A DNA stretch of 64,000 nucleotides from CBDFHV01 sp965247705 (GCA_965247705.1 CBDFHV010000080.1:62001-126000), one strand, 5' to 3'. Counted from the first letter of the stretch, positions 33,019-42,544 are shown. Notes: a model not told the origin generated them from the letters alone. A program made the numbers and translations.

Positions 33019-34509
33019 TTACCCGAGATAGGACTCCAGCCGTTCCCTGTCCTCGGCGGAGAAGCGCAAGCCCAGTTTGCCGCGCCGCCACAGGATATCG
33101 TCGGCGGTTTCCGCCCACTCGTTCTGGCGCAGATAGTCCACTTCGGCTTCATGGAGGCCGCTCCCCAGGTCTTCGCCAAGGTCCTCGAGTCCCGCCGCGG
33201 TGCCGAGAATCCGCGCCGCCCGGGTGCCGTAGTCGCGGGCAAGGCGCGGCGCCAGGCTCTCCGGCAGCCACGGGTGGCGCGCCCGGAAGTCGTCCAGAAA
33301 AGCGTCGAAATCGCCACCGGGGATATCACCGCCCGGCAAGACGGCGCTCGCCGTCCACGGGTCGCCCCGGACGCCGAGCGCGGGCGCCAGCCGGGCCATC
33401 GCCGTCTCGGCCAATCGGCGGTAGGTGGTGACCTTGCCGCCGTAGACCGACAGCAGGGGCGGCCCCGCCGCTTCCTGGGTCAGGTCGAGCTTGTAGTCGC
33501 GGGTGAGCTTGGAGGCGGAGGACGACCCATCGTCGAATAGGGACCGTACCCCGGCATAGGACCAGACCACGTCGGACTGCCGCACGGGCGTTGAGAGGAA
33601 GGGGCCAATGGCCTCGCACAAGTAGGCTGTTTCCTCGGGTGTGATGTGGGCCCCCGCTTCGGCCGTCGGTACGTCGACGTCGGTGGTGCCGACAAGGGTA
33701 AAATCTCGCTCGAAGGGAATGGCGAAGACGATCCGGCCGTCGGGGTTCTGGAAGAGGTAGGCCTGGGGCCCGTCGTACAAACGTGGCACCACGATATGGC
33801 TTCCCTTGACGAGCCGCACGGTTGCCCGGGGATGGTGGGTCGTGTGGGACAGGGTTTCGGCCACCCAGGGGCCCGCCGCGTTGACGATGGACCGGGCCGC
33901 CACCGTCCGTTGGGCGCCGTCCCGCCCGTCCGTGAGGCCGATCTCCCACCGCTCGTCCGCCACCCGCGCCGCCTCGAAGGCGGTGCGGGTCAAGACCTCG
34001 GCGCCCCGGTCCCGGGCGTCCATGGCATTGAGCACCACCAGGCGGGAATCCTGGACCCAGCAATCGGAGTAGGCGAAGCCGGTCTTGAACGCGGTCGTCA
34101 GGGGTTGGCCCGCCGGATGGCGGCGCAGGTCGATGGTCTCGCAGCCGGGCAGGGCCCGCCGCCCACCCAGGTGGTCGTACAGAAACAGCCCCATGCGGAT
34201 CATCCAGGCCGGGCGCAGGCCGGGGCCATGGGGCAGGATGAAACGCAGGGGCCAGATGATGTGAGGGGCCGCCCGCAGCAGCACTTCCCGTTCGATCAGC
34301 GATTCCCGGACCAGCCGGAAGGCGTAGTGCTCCAAGTAGCGCAGCCCGCCGTGGATAAGCTTGGTGCTGGCCGAGGAGGTGCCCGAGGCCAGGTCGTCGC
34401 GCTCGCACAAGAGGACCCGGTAGCCCCGACCCGCGGCGTCGCGGGCGATGCCGACGCCGTTGATGCCGCCGCCGATCACCGCGATGTCGTAAAGATCCGT
34501 TTCGGCCAC
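33019..34509 (-). CDS. glpD: Glycerol-3-phosphate dehydrogenase (FAD-dependent)
   Basis: GlpD oxidises sn-glycerol 3-phosphate to dihydroxyacetone phosphate at the inner membrane and feeds electrons to quinone. The 496-residue protein has the FAD motif IAVIGGGINGVGIARDAAGRG starting at about residue 9 (the GGGINGVG core), the SSASTKLIHGGLRYLEH block at about 44-60, and the C-terminal helical domain. Length and motifs are complete. It is divergent from recQ; a 20-base perfect palindrome stands in the shared upstream region. Confidence 0.95.
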   Translation of the reverse strand: MAETDLYDIAVIGGGINGVGIARDAAGRGYRVLLCERDDLASGTSSASTKLIHGGLRYLEHYAFRLVRESLIEREVLLRAAPHIIWPLRFILPHGPGLRPAWMIRMGLFLYDHLGGRRALPGCETIDLRRHPAGQPLTTAFKTGFAYSDCWVQDSRLVVLNAMDARDRGAEVLTRTAFEAARVADERWEIGLTDGRDGAQRTVAARSIVNAAGPWVAETLSHTTHHPRATVRLVKGSHIVVPRLYDGPQAYLFQNPDGRIVFAIPFERDFTLVGTTDVDVPTAEAGAHITPEETAYLCEAIGPFLSTPVRQSDVVWSYAGVRSLFDDGSSSASKLTRDYKLDLTQEAAGPPLLSVYGGKVTTYRRLAETAMARLAPALGVRGDPWTASAVLPGGDIPGGDFDAFLDDFRARHPWLPESLAPRLARDYGTRAARILGTAAGLEDLGEDLGSGLHEAEVDYLRQNEWAETADDILWRRGKLGLRFSAEDRERLESYLG

Positions 34510-34547
34510 CGATTCATTCCTTGCCGCCGGGAGCCGCCTTTATACTC

Positions 34548-34567
34548 CGTCGCGACCGGTCGCGACG
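34548..34567. promoter_or_regulatory. 20-base perfect palindrome between glpD and recQ
   Basis: CGTCGCGACCGGTCGCGACG reads the same on both strands and lies in the 116-base divergent gap between glpD (starts at 34509) and recQ (starts at 34626). The position suits an operator for glpD, recQ or both. The regulator is unknown. Confidence 0.5.
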
Positions 34568-34625
34568 TCGCCGAAATCGACGACCGCCCGCCCGAGACCC
34601 GACTTGGTATAAACTGCCGCTCGCC

Positions 34626-36431
34626 ATGCCCGCCGCCGACCCCCACGCGATACTGACCCAGGTTTTCGGCTTCCCGGACTTCCGGCCCGGGCAGCCCGCG
34701 GTGGTGGACGCCCTGATGGCGGGGCACAACGTCCTGGCGGTCATGCCCACGGGCTCGGGGAAGTCGCTCTGCTATCAAGTGCCGGCGCTGGCCCGGGGCG
34801 GTCTGGCGGTGGTGGTGTCGCCCCTGGTCGCCCTGATGGAAGACCAGGTGGCGGCCCTGCGCCTGGCCGGAGTAGGGGCGGAAACCATCCATTCCTCCCG
34901 CGAACGATTCGACAACGTGGCCTCCTGGCGCCGGGTGGCGGCGGGCAAGGCGCCGCTCCTCTACCTGTCGCCGGAGCGGCTGATGACCGCGCGCATGCTG
35001 GCCGCCCTGGCCAAGCTGCCCGTGAGCCTGATCGCCATCGACGAGGCCCACTGCATCTCCCAGTGGGGTCCCGCCTTCCGCCCCGAGTACGAGGACCTGA
35101 GCCGCCTCGGAACCCTGTTCCCCGGCATACCCATCGGCGCCTTCACCGCCACCGCCGACGAGATCACCCGCGCCGATATCGTGCGCAAACTGTTCGACGG
35201 CAGGGCCGAGAGCTTCGTCGCCGGCTTCGACCGGCCCAACATCCACCTGGCGGTGGAGCGCAAGCAGGGCACCAACCGGCAACTCCTGGCCTTCCTCAAG
35301 CGCCATGACGGCGAGGCTGGCATCGTCTATTGCCTGTCGCGCCGCAAGACCGATGCCACGGCCGAATTCCTCACCGCCAGCGGCATCCACGCCTTGCCCT
35401 ATCACGCCGGCATGGACAAGGCCGACCGGGCGCGCAACCAGGACGTTTTCCTCACCGAGCCCGGGGTGATCATGGTCGCCACCATCGCCTTCGGCATGGG
35501 GATCGACAAGCCGGACGTGCGCTTCGTCTTCCACGCCGACATCCCTGGCAGCCTGGAGTCCTACTACCAGGAGGTCGGCCGGTCGGGGCGCGACGGCCGG
35601 CCGGCGGAGGCCTGGATGCTCTACGGACTCGACGACATCCGCATGCGCCGCATGTTCATCGAGGACGGCGGCAGCGACGACCAGCGCCGCCGCCTGGAAC
35701 ACAAGCGCCTCGACGCCCTGATCGGATTTTGCGAGTCGCCCGAGTGCCGGCGCCGGGTCCTCCTCGGCTACTTCGGAGAGGCCACGGAGCCTTGCGGCAA
35801 TTGCGACGTGTGCCTGGACCCGGTACCGCTGGCCGACGGCACCGAGAGCGCGCGCAAGGCCCTGTCGGCGGTGATGCGCACGGGCCAGCGGTTCGGCGCC
35901 GCCCACATCGTCGACGTGCTGAGGGGGACGGAAACGGAAAAAATCGTTCGCGCCGGCCACGATCGCCTGCCCACCTTCGGGGTCGGCCGGGATCTGAGCC
36001 CCATGGAATGGCGGTCGCTGTTGCGCCAGATGGTGGCGGCGGGGGCGTTGAACCTGGACATCAAGGGGTACGGCGGCCTCAAGCTCACCGACCGGGGCCG
36101 GGACCTGCTCAAGGACGAGGGCGGGTTCCACTATCGCCAAGACACCGGCCCCCGGAGCGCCCGGACCAAAATGTCAGCGGTGCCGGACGCGGCAGCCCTG
36201 CCGCCCGCCGACGCGGACCTGCTGTCGGCACTGAAGGTCCTGCGCCTGGGCCTGGCCCAGGAACGGGGCGTGCCCGCCTACGTCATCTTTTCCGACCGTT
36301 CCCTGGAAGACATGGCCCGCCGCCGGCCCCGCACACGGGAAGATTTCGCCCAGGTGCACGGCGTGGGGGCGGTCAAGCTCCAGGACCTGGCGGCGCCGTT
36401 CCTCCAGGAAATCGCCGCCAGGGAGTCATGA
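34626..36431 (+). CDS. recQ: ATP-dependent DNA helicase RecQ
   Basis: A 601-residue RecQ, a 3'-5' DNA helicase of recombination and replication-fork repair. Motifs in order: VMPTGSGKSLCYQ (Walker A, about residue 40), IDEAHCISQWG (motif II with the RecQ aromatic loop, about 139), GRSGRDGRPAEAW (motif VI, about 320), the zinc-binding Cys set C-x4-C and CGNCDVC (about 375-400), a winged-helix RQC domain, and a C-terminal HRDC domain (LRLGLAQERGVPAYVIFSD, about 535). The ATG at 34626 is chosen since the upstream frame is Arg-rich noise covering the palindrome. Confidence 0.96.
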   Translation: MPAADPHAILTQVFGFPDFRPGQPAVVDALMAGHNVLAVMPTGSGKSLCYQVPALARGGLAVVVSPLVALMEDQVAALRLAGVGAETIHSSRERFDNVASWRRVAAGKAPLLYLSPERLMTARMLAALAKLPVSLIAIDEAHCISQWGPAFRPEYEDLSRLGTLFPGIPIGAFTATADEITRADIVRKLFDGRAESFVAGFDRPNIHLAVERKQGTNRQLLAFLKRHDGEAGIVYCLSRRKTDATAEFLTASGIHALPYHAGMDKADRARNQDVFLTEPGVIMVATIAFGMGIDKPDVRFVFHADIPGSLESYYQEVGRSGRDGRPAEAWMLYGLDDIRMRRMFIEDGGSDDQRRRLEHKRLDALIGFCESPECRRRVLLGYFGEATEPCGNCDVCLDPVPLADGTESARKALSAVMRTGQRFGAAHIVDVLRGTETEKIVRAGHDRLPTFGVGRDLSPMEWRSLLRQMVAAGALNLDIKGYGGLKLTDRGRDLLKDEGGFHYRQDTGPRSARTKMSAVPDAAALPPADADLLSALKVLRLGLAQERGVPAYVIFSDRSLEDMARRRPRTREDFAQVHGVGAVKLQDLAAPFLQEIAARES

Positions 36432-36491
36432 TCGGTCCTTGTCCGCCACCGGGCGCCGGTCTATGCCGTTCCCCACGGTTTTAAGGTGAAG

Positions 36492-36512
36492 GGGCCTGTC
36501 TGAGACCGGCCC
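36492..36512. repeat. REP-like palindrome, copy 1
   Basis: GGGCCTGTCTGAGACCGGCCC is a 21-base palindrome with the core GTCTGAGAC, lying between recQ and the Gfo/Idh gene. It is a variant of the repeat seen at 37533-37599 and 46208-46231. Confidence 0.6.
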
Positions 36513-36537
36513 GCTTTCAGCGTTTGGGAGGAAAATT

Positions 36538-37512
36538 ATGATCAAGGCAGCCATCGTCGGCCTGGGCCGCTGGGGACAGATCCTGGTGGACTCCGTAGAG
36601 GGCAAGAGCGAGGCCATCCGCTTTGTCGCCGGGGCGACCCGCACCCCGGCCAAGGCCCAGGGGTTCATGGACGCCCATGGCATTCCCATGGCGGCGGACT
36701 ATGGGGCGATCCTGAAGGACCCCAAGGTGGACGCGGTGGTCCTGGCCACCCCCCACTCCCAGCACGCGGACCAGGTGATTGCCGGGGCGCAAGCCGGCAA
36801 GCACGTGTTCGTCGACAAGCCCTTCACCCTCACCAAGGCCAGCGCCGAGGTGGCGGTGGCGGCGACCCGCAAGGCCGGCGTGGTCCTCGCCCTCGGCCAC
36901 AACCGCCGCTTCCTGCCCGCCTACCTGGAACTGAAGAAGCGCCTGGAGGCAGGCGCCCTGGGGTCCCTGTTCCACGTCGAGGCCAACTATTCCGGCGCCG
37001 GCGCCGTCGACTACACCCCCCAGGTGTGGCGGGGCTCGCCGGTGGAATCGCCCGCCGGCGGCATGGCCGGCAGCGGCATCCACATGATCGACGGCATGCT
37101 GGGCCTGTTCGGCCGCTTCCGCACCACGACCGCCCGCAGCCTGCGCCAGGCCCTCACCCACGACATAGACGACACCACGTTCATGACCTTCACCTTCGAC
37201 AGCGGCCTCACCGGCTATCTGGGCGCCTTGTCGGCCACTCCGTTCATGTGGCGCCTGCAGGTGTTCGGCTCCGCCGGCTGGATCGAACTGCGCGACGAAA
37301 CCCGGTTCGAGCATCGGCGCATGGAGGGCGAGCCGGAGGTGATCGAGTATCCCTTTGTCGATACTCGGCGGGTGGAACTGGAAGCCTTTGCCGACGCCAT
37401 CGCCGGCAAGGCGGCCTATCCGATTCCGGTCGAGGACGCCATCCACGGGGTCTCGGTTTTCGAGACCATTCCCCGCGCCGCCGCCAGCGGCGTCGAGGAG
37501 CCGGTTCCGTGA
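36538..37512 (+). CDS. Gfo/Idh/MocA-family oxidoreductase
   Basis: A 324-residue NAD(P)-dependent oxidoreductase. The Rossmann motif AAIVGLGRWGQ is at residues 4-14, the family's EKP-type motif appears as VDKPFTLT (about 97-104), and the substrate-binding domain includes GHNRRFLPAY and the His in GMAGSGIHMIDGML (about 181). The D in place of E in the DKP tripeptide occurs in the family. The substrate is unknown but is often a sugar or inositol derivative. GGGAGGAAAATT precedes the ATG. Confidence 0.9.
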   Translation: MIKAAIVGLGRWGQILVDSVEGKSEAIRFVAGATRTPAKAQGFMDAHGIPMAADYGAILKDPKVDAVVLATPHSQHADQVIAGAQAGKHVFVDKPFTLTKASAEVAVAATRKAGVVLALGHNRRFLPAYLELKKRLEAGALGSLFHVEANYSGAGAVDYTPQVWRGSPVESPAGGMAGSGIHMIDGMLGLFGRFRTTTARSLRQALTHDIDDTTFMTFTFDSGLTGYLGALSATPFMWRLQVFGSAGWIELRDETRFEHRRMEGEPEVIEYPFVDTRRVELEAFADAIAGKAAYPIPVEDAIHGVSVFETIPRAAASGVEEPVP

Positions 37513-37532
37513 GCGTGGTTCGGGCCACGGGC

Positions 37533-37599
37533 GGGCGGGTCTGAGACCCGCCCCTACGAAAGGAAACGTGGTGCGTAGGGGCGGGTCTCAGACCCGCCC
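37533..37599. repeat. Paired REP-like palindromes forming a 26-base inverted repeat
   Basis: Two copies of the GGGCGGGTCTGAGACCCGCCC palindrome (37533-37558 and 37574-37599, each extended by CTACG) are exact reverse complements over 26 bases with a 15-base spacer. They sit between the convergent Gfo/Idh and phnW genes, where such a structure could stop transcription from both sides. Related single copies occur at 36492-36512 and 46208-46231. Confidence 0.75.
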
Positions 37600-37617
37600 G
37601 CCTCGCAGCTCATTGGC

Positions 37618-38745
37618 TCAAGCCGGCGCGAAGTCGGTGACTCCCATCTCTCCGCAAACCCGCCGGATGGCCTCGGCCACGTCGCGCATGTCCGGGGCGT
37701 TCAGCGCCCCGATGCAGGCCACGCGGAAGGTGGGGATCTCGGTCAGATGGCCGGGGTAGATCATGAACCCCAGTTCCCGCAGGCGCCCATAGAAGCGGCC
37801 GAAATCGAACCGGGGATCGGCCGGATCGCGATAGCTGATGACCACCGGCGCCTGCTGGGATCGCGGCACCAGGGGCACGAACCCCAGTCCCTCCATGGCC
37901 TCCGCCAGGGCCTGGTGGTTGCGCCGGTAGCGGTCCAGGCGCGCCGGGCTGCCGCCTTCGGCCTCGTGCAGCTTCATGGCCTGGTCCAGCGCCGCCATGA
38001 CGAAGGTCGGCGGGGTGAAGCGCCACTGGCCGGTGGCCTCGAACTGGGACCACTGGTCGGCGAGGTCCAGGCTGTGGGATTGGGCGTTGCCGGCGGCGGC
38101 CCTGAGGGCGCCCGTGGGCGCCACCACCATGGCGCAGCCGGGCACCCCCTCGAAGCATTTGTTGGGCGAGGTGGCCAGCGCCTCGTAGCCGAGGCGCTTG
38201 GCGTCCAGGTCGAAGGCGCCCATGGTGCTGACCGCGTCGAGGAGGAATTTCCGCCCCCGCGCCGCGGTAATGCGCGCGATCTCGTCCACCGGGTTGAGGG
38301 TGCCGGTGCTGGTCTCGCAATGGACCAGGACCACGTGGGTGATGGCGGCGTCCCCGGCCAGGGCCCGGTCGATGTCCGCCGGGTCCACGGACTCGCCTTC
38401 GGGCGTGGCGACGACCACGTGGTCACGCCCCGCCTTCTCGCAGATGGCGACGATGCGTTCCCCGTACTTGCCGTTGACCGGGATCAGGACCCGCCCGTCC
38501 CGGGGCAGGAAGGACTGCACCATGGCCTCGACCCCGAACGAGCCGCTGCCCTGCACCAGCACGCAGCCGTGGGTGCCCTCGCCGCCGGCGACCTTCAGCA
38601 TGTAGGCGCGCACCCGCTCGGTGAGGGTTCGGAACTCGGCGTCCCACACCCCCCAGTCCCGGGCCATGGCCTGGCGGGTCCTGGGGTCGGTGGTGACCGG
38701 TCCCGGTAGATAGAGGCGCAAGGAATCGATGGCGGTCATGGGCAT
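37618..38745 (-). CDS. phnW: 2-aminoethylphosphonate-pyruvate transaminase
   Basis: PhnW converts 2-aminoethylphosphonate plus pyruvate to phosphonoacetaldehyde and alanine. The 375-residue class V aminotransferase has YLPGPVTTDPRTRQAMARDW at the start, QGSGSFGVEAMVQSFLPR (about residues 65-82), and the PLP lysine in TSPNKCFEGVPGC (about 193), all close to the PhnW pattern. No phnX or other phosphonate hydrolase is nearby in the window. A LysR gene is divergent, 141 bases away, and is the likely original regulator. Confidence 0.85.
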   Translation of the reverse strand: MPMTAIDSLRLYLPGPVTTDPRTRQAMARDWGVWDAEFRTLTERVRAYMLKVAGGEGTHGCVLVQGSGSFGVEAMVQSFLPRDGRVLIPVNGKYGERIVAICEKAGRDHVVVATPEGESVDPADIDRALAGDAAITHVVLVHCETSTGTLNPVDEIARITAARGRKFLLDAVSTMGAFDLDAKRLGYEALATSPNKCFEGVPGCAMVVAPTGALRAAAGNAQSHSLDLADQWSQFEATGQWRFTPPTFVMAALDQAMKLHEAEGGSPARLDRYRRNHQALAEAMEGLGFVPLVPRSQQAPVVISYRDPADPRFDFGRFYGRLRELGFMIYPGHLTEIPTFRVACIGALNAPDMRDVAEAIRRVCGEMGVTDFAPA

Positions 38746-39103
38746 GGCCTACGCTGAACGCGGAATTTCAATACCATGGGACGGGGACTCGACGCGACAT
38801 CCCGACTCGCGGCCTTGTGGAACGGCGACCGAATTTCGGCGATAATCGGTCACCGGCCGGGTTCTTCGGGGAGGGGGAGTACCACGATGGAGATGCATCA
38901 GATCAGCTATTTCCTGGCCGTGGCGCGGACCCTGAACTTCACCCGCGCGGCCGAGGAATGCCATGTCGCCCAGCCGTCCCTGTCGCGGGCCGTCCGCAAG
39001 CTGGAAGAGGAACTGGGCGGCGACCTGTTTCGGCGCGAGCGGGGCCGCACCCACCTCACCGAGCTGGGTCGCACCATGCTGCCGTTCCTCGGCCAGGCCC
39101 ACG

Positions 39104-40183
39104 CTAGTGTAGCGATTCCAACGCTTGTTTCCCTCGGTTGACCTTATCGATGATGGAACTGGCGGAAGCCGTCCAGGCGAAAGGCTTGGGGTCGGCGTTG
39201 TGCTGGTCGAGGTAGTCGTTGATGGCCATTTGCAATTCGACGATGGAGTGAAACACGCCGCGACGGATGCGCTTTCGGGTGATCTCGGCAAAGAAGCGTT
39301 CGACCAAGTTGAGCCACGACGCCGAGGTCGGCGTGAAATGCAGGTGGAACCGGGGATGGCGTTTCAGCCAGCGCTTGACCTCCGGCGTCTTGTGGGCGGC
39401 GTAGTTGTCGACGATCAGGTGGAGAGCCAGGTGCTTCGACGTCGCGCGGTTGATCTTGTTCAAGAAGCGGATGAACTCCTGATGGCGATGCTTCTGCATG
39501 CATTGGCCGATGACCGTGCCGTCGAGCACGTCGAGCGCCGCGAACAGGGTGGTGGTGCCGTGGCGCTTATAGTCGTGGGTCATGGTGCCGGCCCGGCCCT
39601 TCTTCATCGGCAGGCCCGGCTGGGTGCGGTCGAGTGCCTGGATCTGGGACTTCTCGTCCACCGACAGGACGATGGCGTGCTCCGGCGGGTTGACATACAG
39701 CCCGACCACGTCCTCGACGTTCTCGGCAAACCGCGGATCATTGGACAGCTTGAAAGTCGCCACCAGATGCGGTTTCAGCTCATGTGCCTTCCAGATCGCC
39801 TGAACGCTCGACGGCGCGATGCCCACCGCCTTGGCCATCGTTCGCAGGCTCCAGTGGGTCGCGTCCGGCGGCGTTTCCGTCTTGGTCTTCTCGATCACCC
39901 GCATGACCACATCCGCCGCAAGCGGTGCCTTGCCCGGCGGGCGCGTCTTATCGCGGCACAAACCGTCCACGCCGGCCTCCACATAGCGCGTCCGCCAGCG
40001 TCGGATGGTCGGTTTGCTCACGCCCAAGCGGCGCTGGATCTCATCGGTGCCAACGCCGTCGCCGGCCAGCCGTACAATCCGAGCCCGTCGGACATGCTTC
40101 TGTGGCGTGTTGCCATTGGCGATCAACGCCTCCAGCCTGTCCTGATCCCCAGGCGCCAGCTGGATCCTCACTTTCTTCCCCAT
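39104..40183 (-). CDS. IS630-family transposase
   Basis: A 359-residue DDE transposase that begins with MGKKVRIQLAPGD and a helix-turn-helix segment (VRRARIVRLAGDGVGTDEIQ, then RRLGVSKPTIRRW). The DDE domain has SVDEKSQIQALDR (first Asp, about residue 176), LIVDNYAAHKTPEVKRWL (second Asp, about 264) and WLNLVERFFAEITRK (Glu, about 300). All three residues are present. This transposase appears complete, so the element may be active. Confidence 0.92.
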   Translation of the reverse strand: MGKKVRIQLAPGDQDRLEALIANGNTPQKHVRRARIVRLAGDGVGTDEIQRRLGVSKPTIRRWRTRYVEAGVDGLCRDKTRPPGKAPLAADVVMRVIEKTKTETPPDATHWSLRTMAKAVGIAPSSVQAIWKAHELKPHLVATFKLSNDPRFAENVEDVVGLYVNPPEHAIVLSVDEKSQIQALDRTQPGLPMKKGRAGTMTHDYKRHGTTTLFAALDVLDGTVIGQCMQKHRHQEFIRFLNKINRATSKHLALHLIVDNYAAHKTPEVKRWLKRHPRFHLHFTPTSASWLNLVERFFAEITRKRIRRGVFHSIVELQMAINDYLDQHNADPKPFAWTASASSIIDKVNRGKQALESLH

Positions 40184-40240
40184 GAACCCAGAATCGCATC
40201 ACACCTGCCCGATGGGAATCATTTGTTTCGAGCGGAACAC
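39107..40240 (-). mobile_element. IS630-family insertion sequence, 1134 bp
   Basis: The element is flanked by TA at 39105-39106 and 40241-40242, the two-base target duplication of the IS630/Tc1 group. Its left end begins GTGTAGCGATTCCAACG, and its right end, read inward, begins GTGTTCCGCTCGAAAC; the ends share GTGT..CG.T and further scattered matches. It carries one transposase gene on the minus strand and interrupts a LysR gene. Confidence 0.88.
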
Positions 40241-40908
40241 TAGCGCCACAGCGGCCAAGGAGCAGGCCAGCAACTATGGAAGCGCCGCCTACCTGCCCTT
40301 GCGGATCGGTCTTTCCCTTTCCGTGGCCCTCGATCCCATTGCCCCCATGCTGGCCGAGCTTGCCCGGGCCTTCCCAGGGCTGGCGCTCCATCTGGAACGG
40401 GGTTCGGCCGCCGACATGCTCGACGCCCTCAAGGCCGGCGACCTGGAACTGGTGATCGCGGCGGAGGCGCCGCCCGACTGGGACCGCATGGACTGCTGGC
40501 CCCTTTTCGAGGAAGGGTTCGTCGTCATCGCGCCCCATGGCCACAAGATGGCCGGGCGCAAGAAGCTGTCCCTGTCCGACATCGTCGACGAAACCCTCAT
40601 TGCCCGGCCCTACTGCGAATCCGTGGCCCGGCTTTCGGCCATCGCCCGGCAGGGGGACAACGAACCGCTACACCGCCATGAGGTCTGCAACGACACCGAC
40701 CTGTTGGCGATGGCGCGGGGCGGGCTTGCTTTCGGCCTTCTGCCGGCCAGCAGCGCCCCTCGATCGGGTGAGGCCGCGGTGCCCCTGACCGACCCTGACT
40801 TTACGCGCCAGGTCCATGCGTTCGGCGTTTCCGGACGCCAGCGATCAGCCGCCGCCGCCGGGCTGGTGCGCCTCCTCCGCGCCGCTGACTGGTCGCAATT
40901 AAATGGGG

Positions 40909-42544
40909 ACAGTTTATAATTATCTCGGGACTCAGGGTCCGTAAAATCATCCAAGGTCATTCGGAAACGATATACTGAGGCGGTTGCAAAACGGATGTTT
41001 TGCATTGGATTTTCCGCTTTGAGCGGGTGATTTTGGTTTGTTGTCGAGGCGGCCGCAGGCCTTTTCCGGTATGTTGGATTTGCGAGAAACAACACCTGGA
41101 AAGGACTGCCGGCCATGCCTCTACGCGAGACGCTATCAGTTTATTGGCAGAGCCGGTAGCTCCGCCGTTCGCCGCAGCGGGCACAGACATAGCCCTTGCC
41201 TCTACGCAGAGCTATCAGTTTATTGGCAGAGCGAACTTTTTCCGGCGCTGGAGGAGGAGCTTGGGCCGCTCGGCGACCGCTATCGCGACCTGGTGACGGT
41301 GCTCGAGCTGGCGCGCATCGAGGCTTTCGTGCGGGACTGGCCGGGTGTGGTCGGGCGTCCGCGCAAGGACCGGGCGGCGCTGGCGCGGGGCTTTGTCGCC
41401 AAGGCGGTCTTCAACATCGCCCAAACCACCGTGCTGATCGAGCGCCTGGTGCTGGACAAGACCCTGCGGCGGCTGTGCGGCTGGACCCGGGCCGGCGCGG
41501 TTCCGAGCGCGGCGACGTTCTCGCGGGCCTTTGGCGAGTTCGCGGCGAGCGATCTGCCCGGCCGTCTGCACGCGGCGGTGATCGCCAAGACCCAAGGGGC
41601 GCGCCTGGTCGGCCACATCGCCCGCGATGCCACCGCGATCGAGGCCCGCGAGCGGGCGCCGAAGAAGGCGAAACCCGAGGCCCGGCCAAAGCGCAAGCGT
41701 GGCCGGCCCAGGAAGGGCGAGGAACGGCCCAAGGCGCCCCCGGAGCGCCGCCGCCTGGAACGCCAAGGCGCGATGGGCCTACCTGAGATGCTGGCCGATC
41801 TGCCGCGGGCCTGCACCACCGGGGTCAAGCAGAACGCCAAGGGCTACCGCACCCATTGGATCGGCTACAAGCTGCACCTCGACGTGGCCGACGGCGACAT
41901 CCCGATCGCCGCGCTGCTCACCTCGGCCAGCCTGCACGACAGCCAGGCGGCGATCCCGCTGGCCACCATGACCGCCGCCCGGGTAACCAGCCTCTACGAC
42001 CTGATGGACTCGGCCTACGACGCCCCGGAGATCAAGGCCCACAGCCGCGCCCTCGGCCATGTTCCCCTGATCGAGCCCCATCCGCGAACCAAACAGGGCA
42101 AGGAACAGCGCAAGGCCGAGATCAAACGGCAAAAGCGCATCGGCCTGCGAGCTGCCGAGCACCACCGCTATCAGCTGCGCTCAGCCGCCGAGCGCGTCAT
42201 CGCCAACCTCAAGGACAACTTCGCCGGCCGCATGATCCGCGTCCGCGGCCCCGACAAGGTCGCCTGCCACCTCATGTTCGGCCTCACCGCGCTTGCCGCC
42301 ATCCAGATCATGCGCCTCGTCCCCTAGCCACTGAAAGCGCTTCGGTCGGCGTCCCGCAACTCCCGCAAATAGCAGGGAGAACGAAACCGCCTGGCCACCC
42401 CCGAGCCGTTTCCAGCGCAAAGATCAGCCGCCGCCCCATATCGCACCACCCCGCACCCCAACCACGCCACCGCAACAATCCGCCCAGAAAATTCAGCATC
42501 CCTGAGCAAGAATTTTGCAAGCAGCTCTACTGTCCCAAATTAAA
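40909..42544 (+). mobile_element. Insertion sequence with DDE transposase, about 1.6 kb
   Basis: Left end AATTAAATGGGGACAGT (from about 40898-40914) and right end, read inward, AATTTAATTTGGGACAGT (to about 42546) are clear imperfect inverted repeats; exact edges and target duplication were not resolved. The element holds one plus-strand transposase and about 220 bases of non-coding sequence after it. The IS5/IS1182-like family call is tentative. Confidence 0.65.
41038..42327 (+). CDS. IS5/IS1182-like transposase with a rearranged N-terminus
   Basis: The frame ends in a full DDE domain: ARDATAIEARE (first Asp, about residue 198), DLMDSAYDAPEI (about 323) and SAAERVIANLKDNF (Glu, about 386). 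The N-terminus is odd. An ATG at 41115 opens MPLRETLSVYWQSR and stops at TAG 41157-41159; about 80 bases later an almost identical 35-base stretch repeats in the long frame as CLYAELSVYWQSEL. This tandem duplication separates the natural start from the rest, so translation may begin at TTG/ATG codons near 41038-41071, or not at all. Confidence 0.75.
   Translation: MLSRRPQAFSGMLDLRETTPGKDCRPCLYARRYQFIGRAGSSAVRRSGHRHSPCLYAELSVYWQSELFPALEEELGPLGDRYRDLVTVLELARIEAFVRDWPGVVGRPRKDRAALARGFVAKAVFNIAQTTVLIERLVLDKTLRRLCGWTRAGAVPSAATFSRAFGEFAASDLPGRLHAAVIAKTQGARLVGHIARDATAIEARERAPKKAKPEARPKRKRGRPRKGEERPKAPPERRRLERQGAMGLPEMLADLPRACTTGVKQNAKGYRTHWIGYKLHLDVADGDIPIAALLTSASLHDSQAAIPLATMTAARVTSLYDLMDSAYDAPEIKAHSRALGHVPLIEPHPRTKQGKEQRKAEIKRQKRIGLRAAEHHRYQLRSAAERVIANLKDNFAGRMIRVRGPDKVACHLMFGLTALAAIQIMRLVP

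Larger units (their letters stand above)
38887..40919 (+). pseudogene. LysR-family regulator split by an IS630-type element
   Basis: The 5' part (38887-39106) encodes the winged-helix domain, MEMHQISYFLAVARTLNFTR to FLGQAHA; the 3' part (40243-40919) encodes the effector-binding domain up to LVRLLRAADWSQLNGDSL. Removing 39107-40240 with one TA copy restores one open frame of exactly 897 bases (298 residues), a normal LysR length. The last residues and stop lie at the end of a second IS, so the natural C-terminus may also be altered. Position and orientation suggest it once controlled phnW. The split gene cannot make a complete regulator. Confidence 0.9.
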
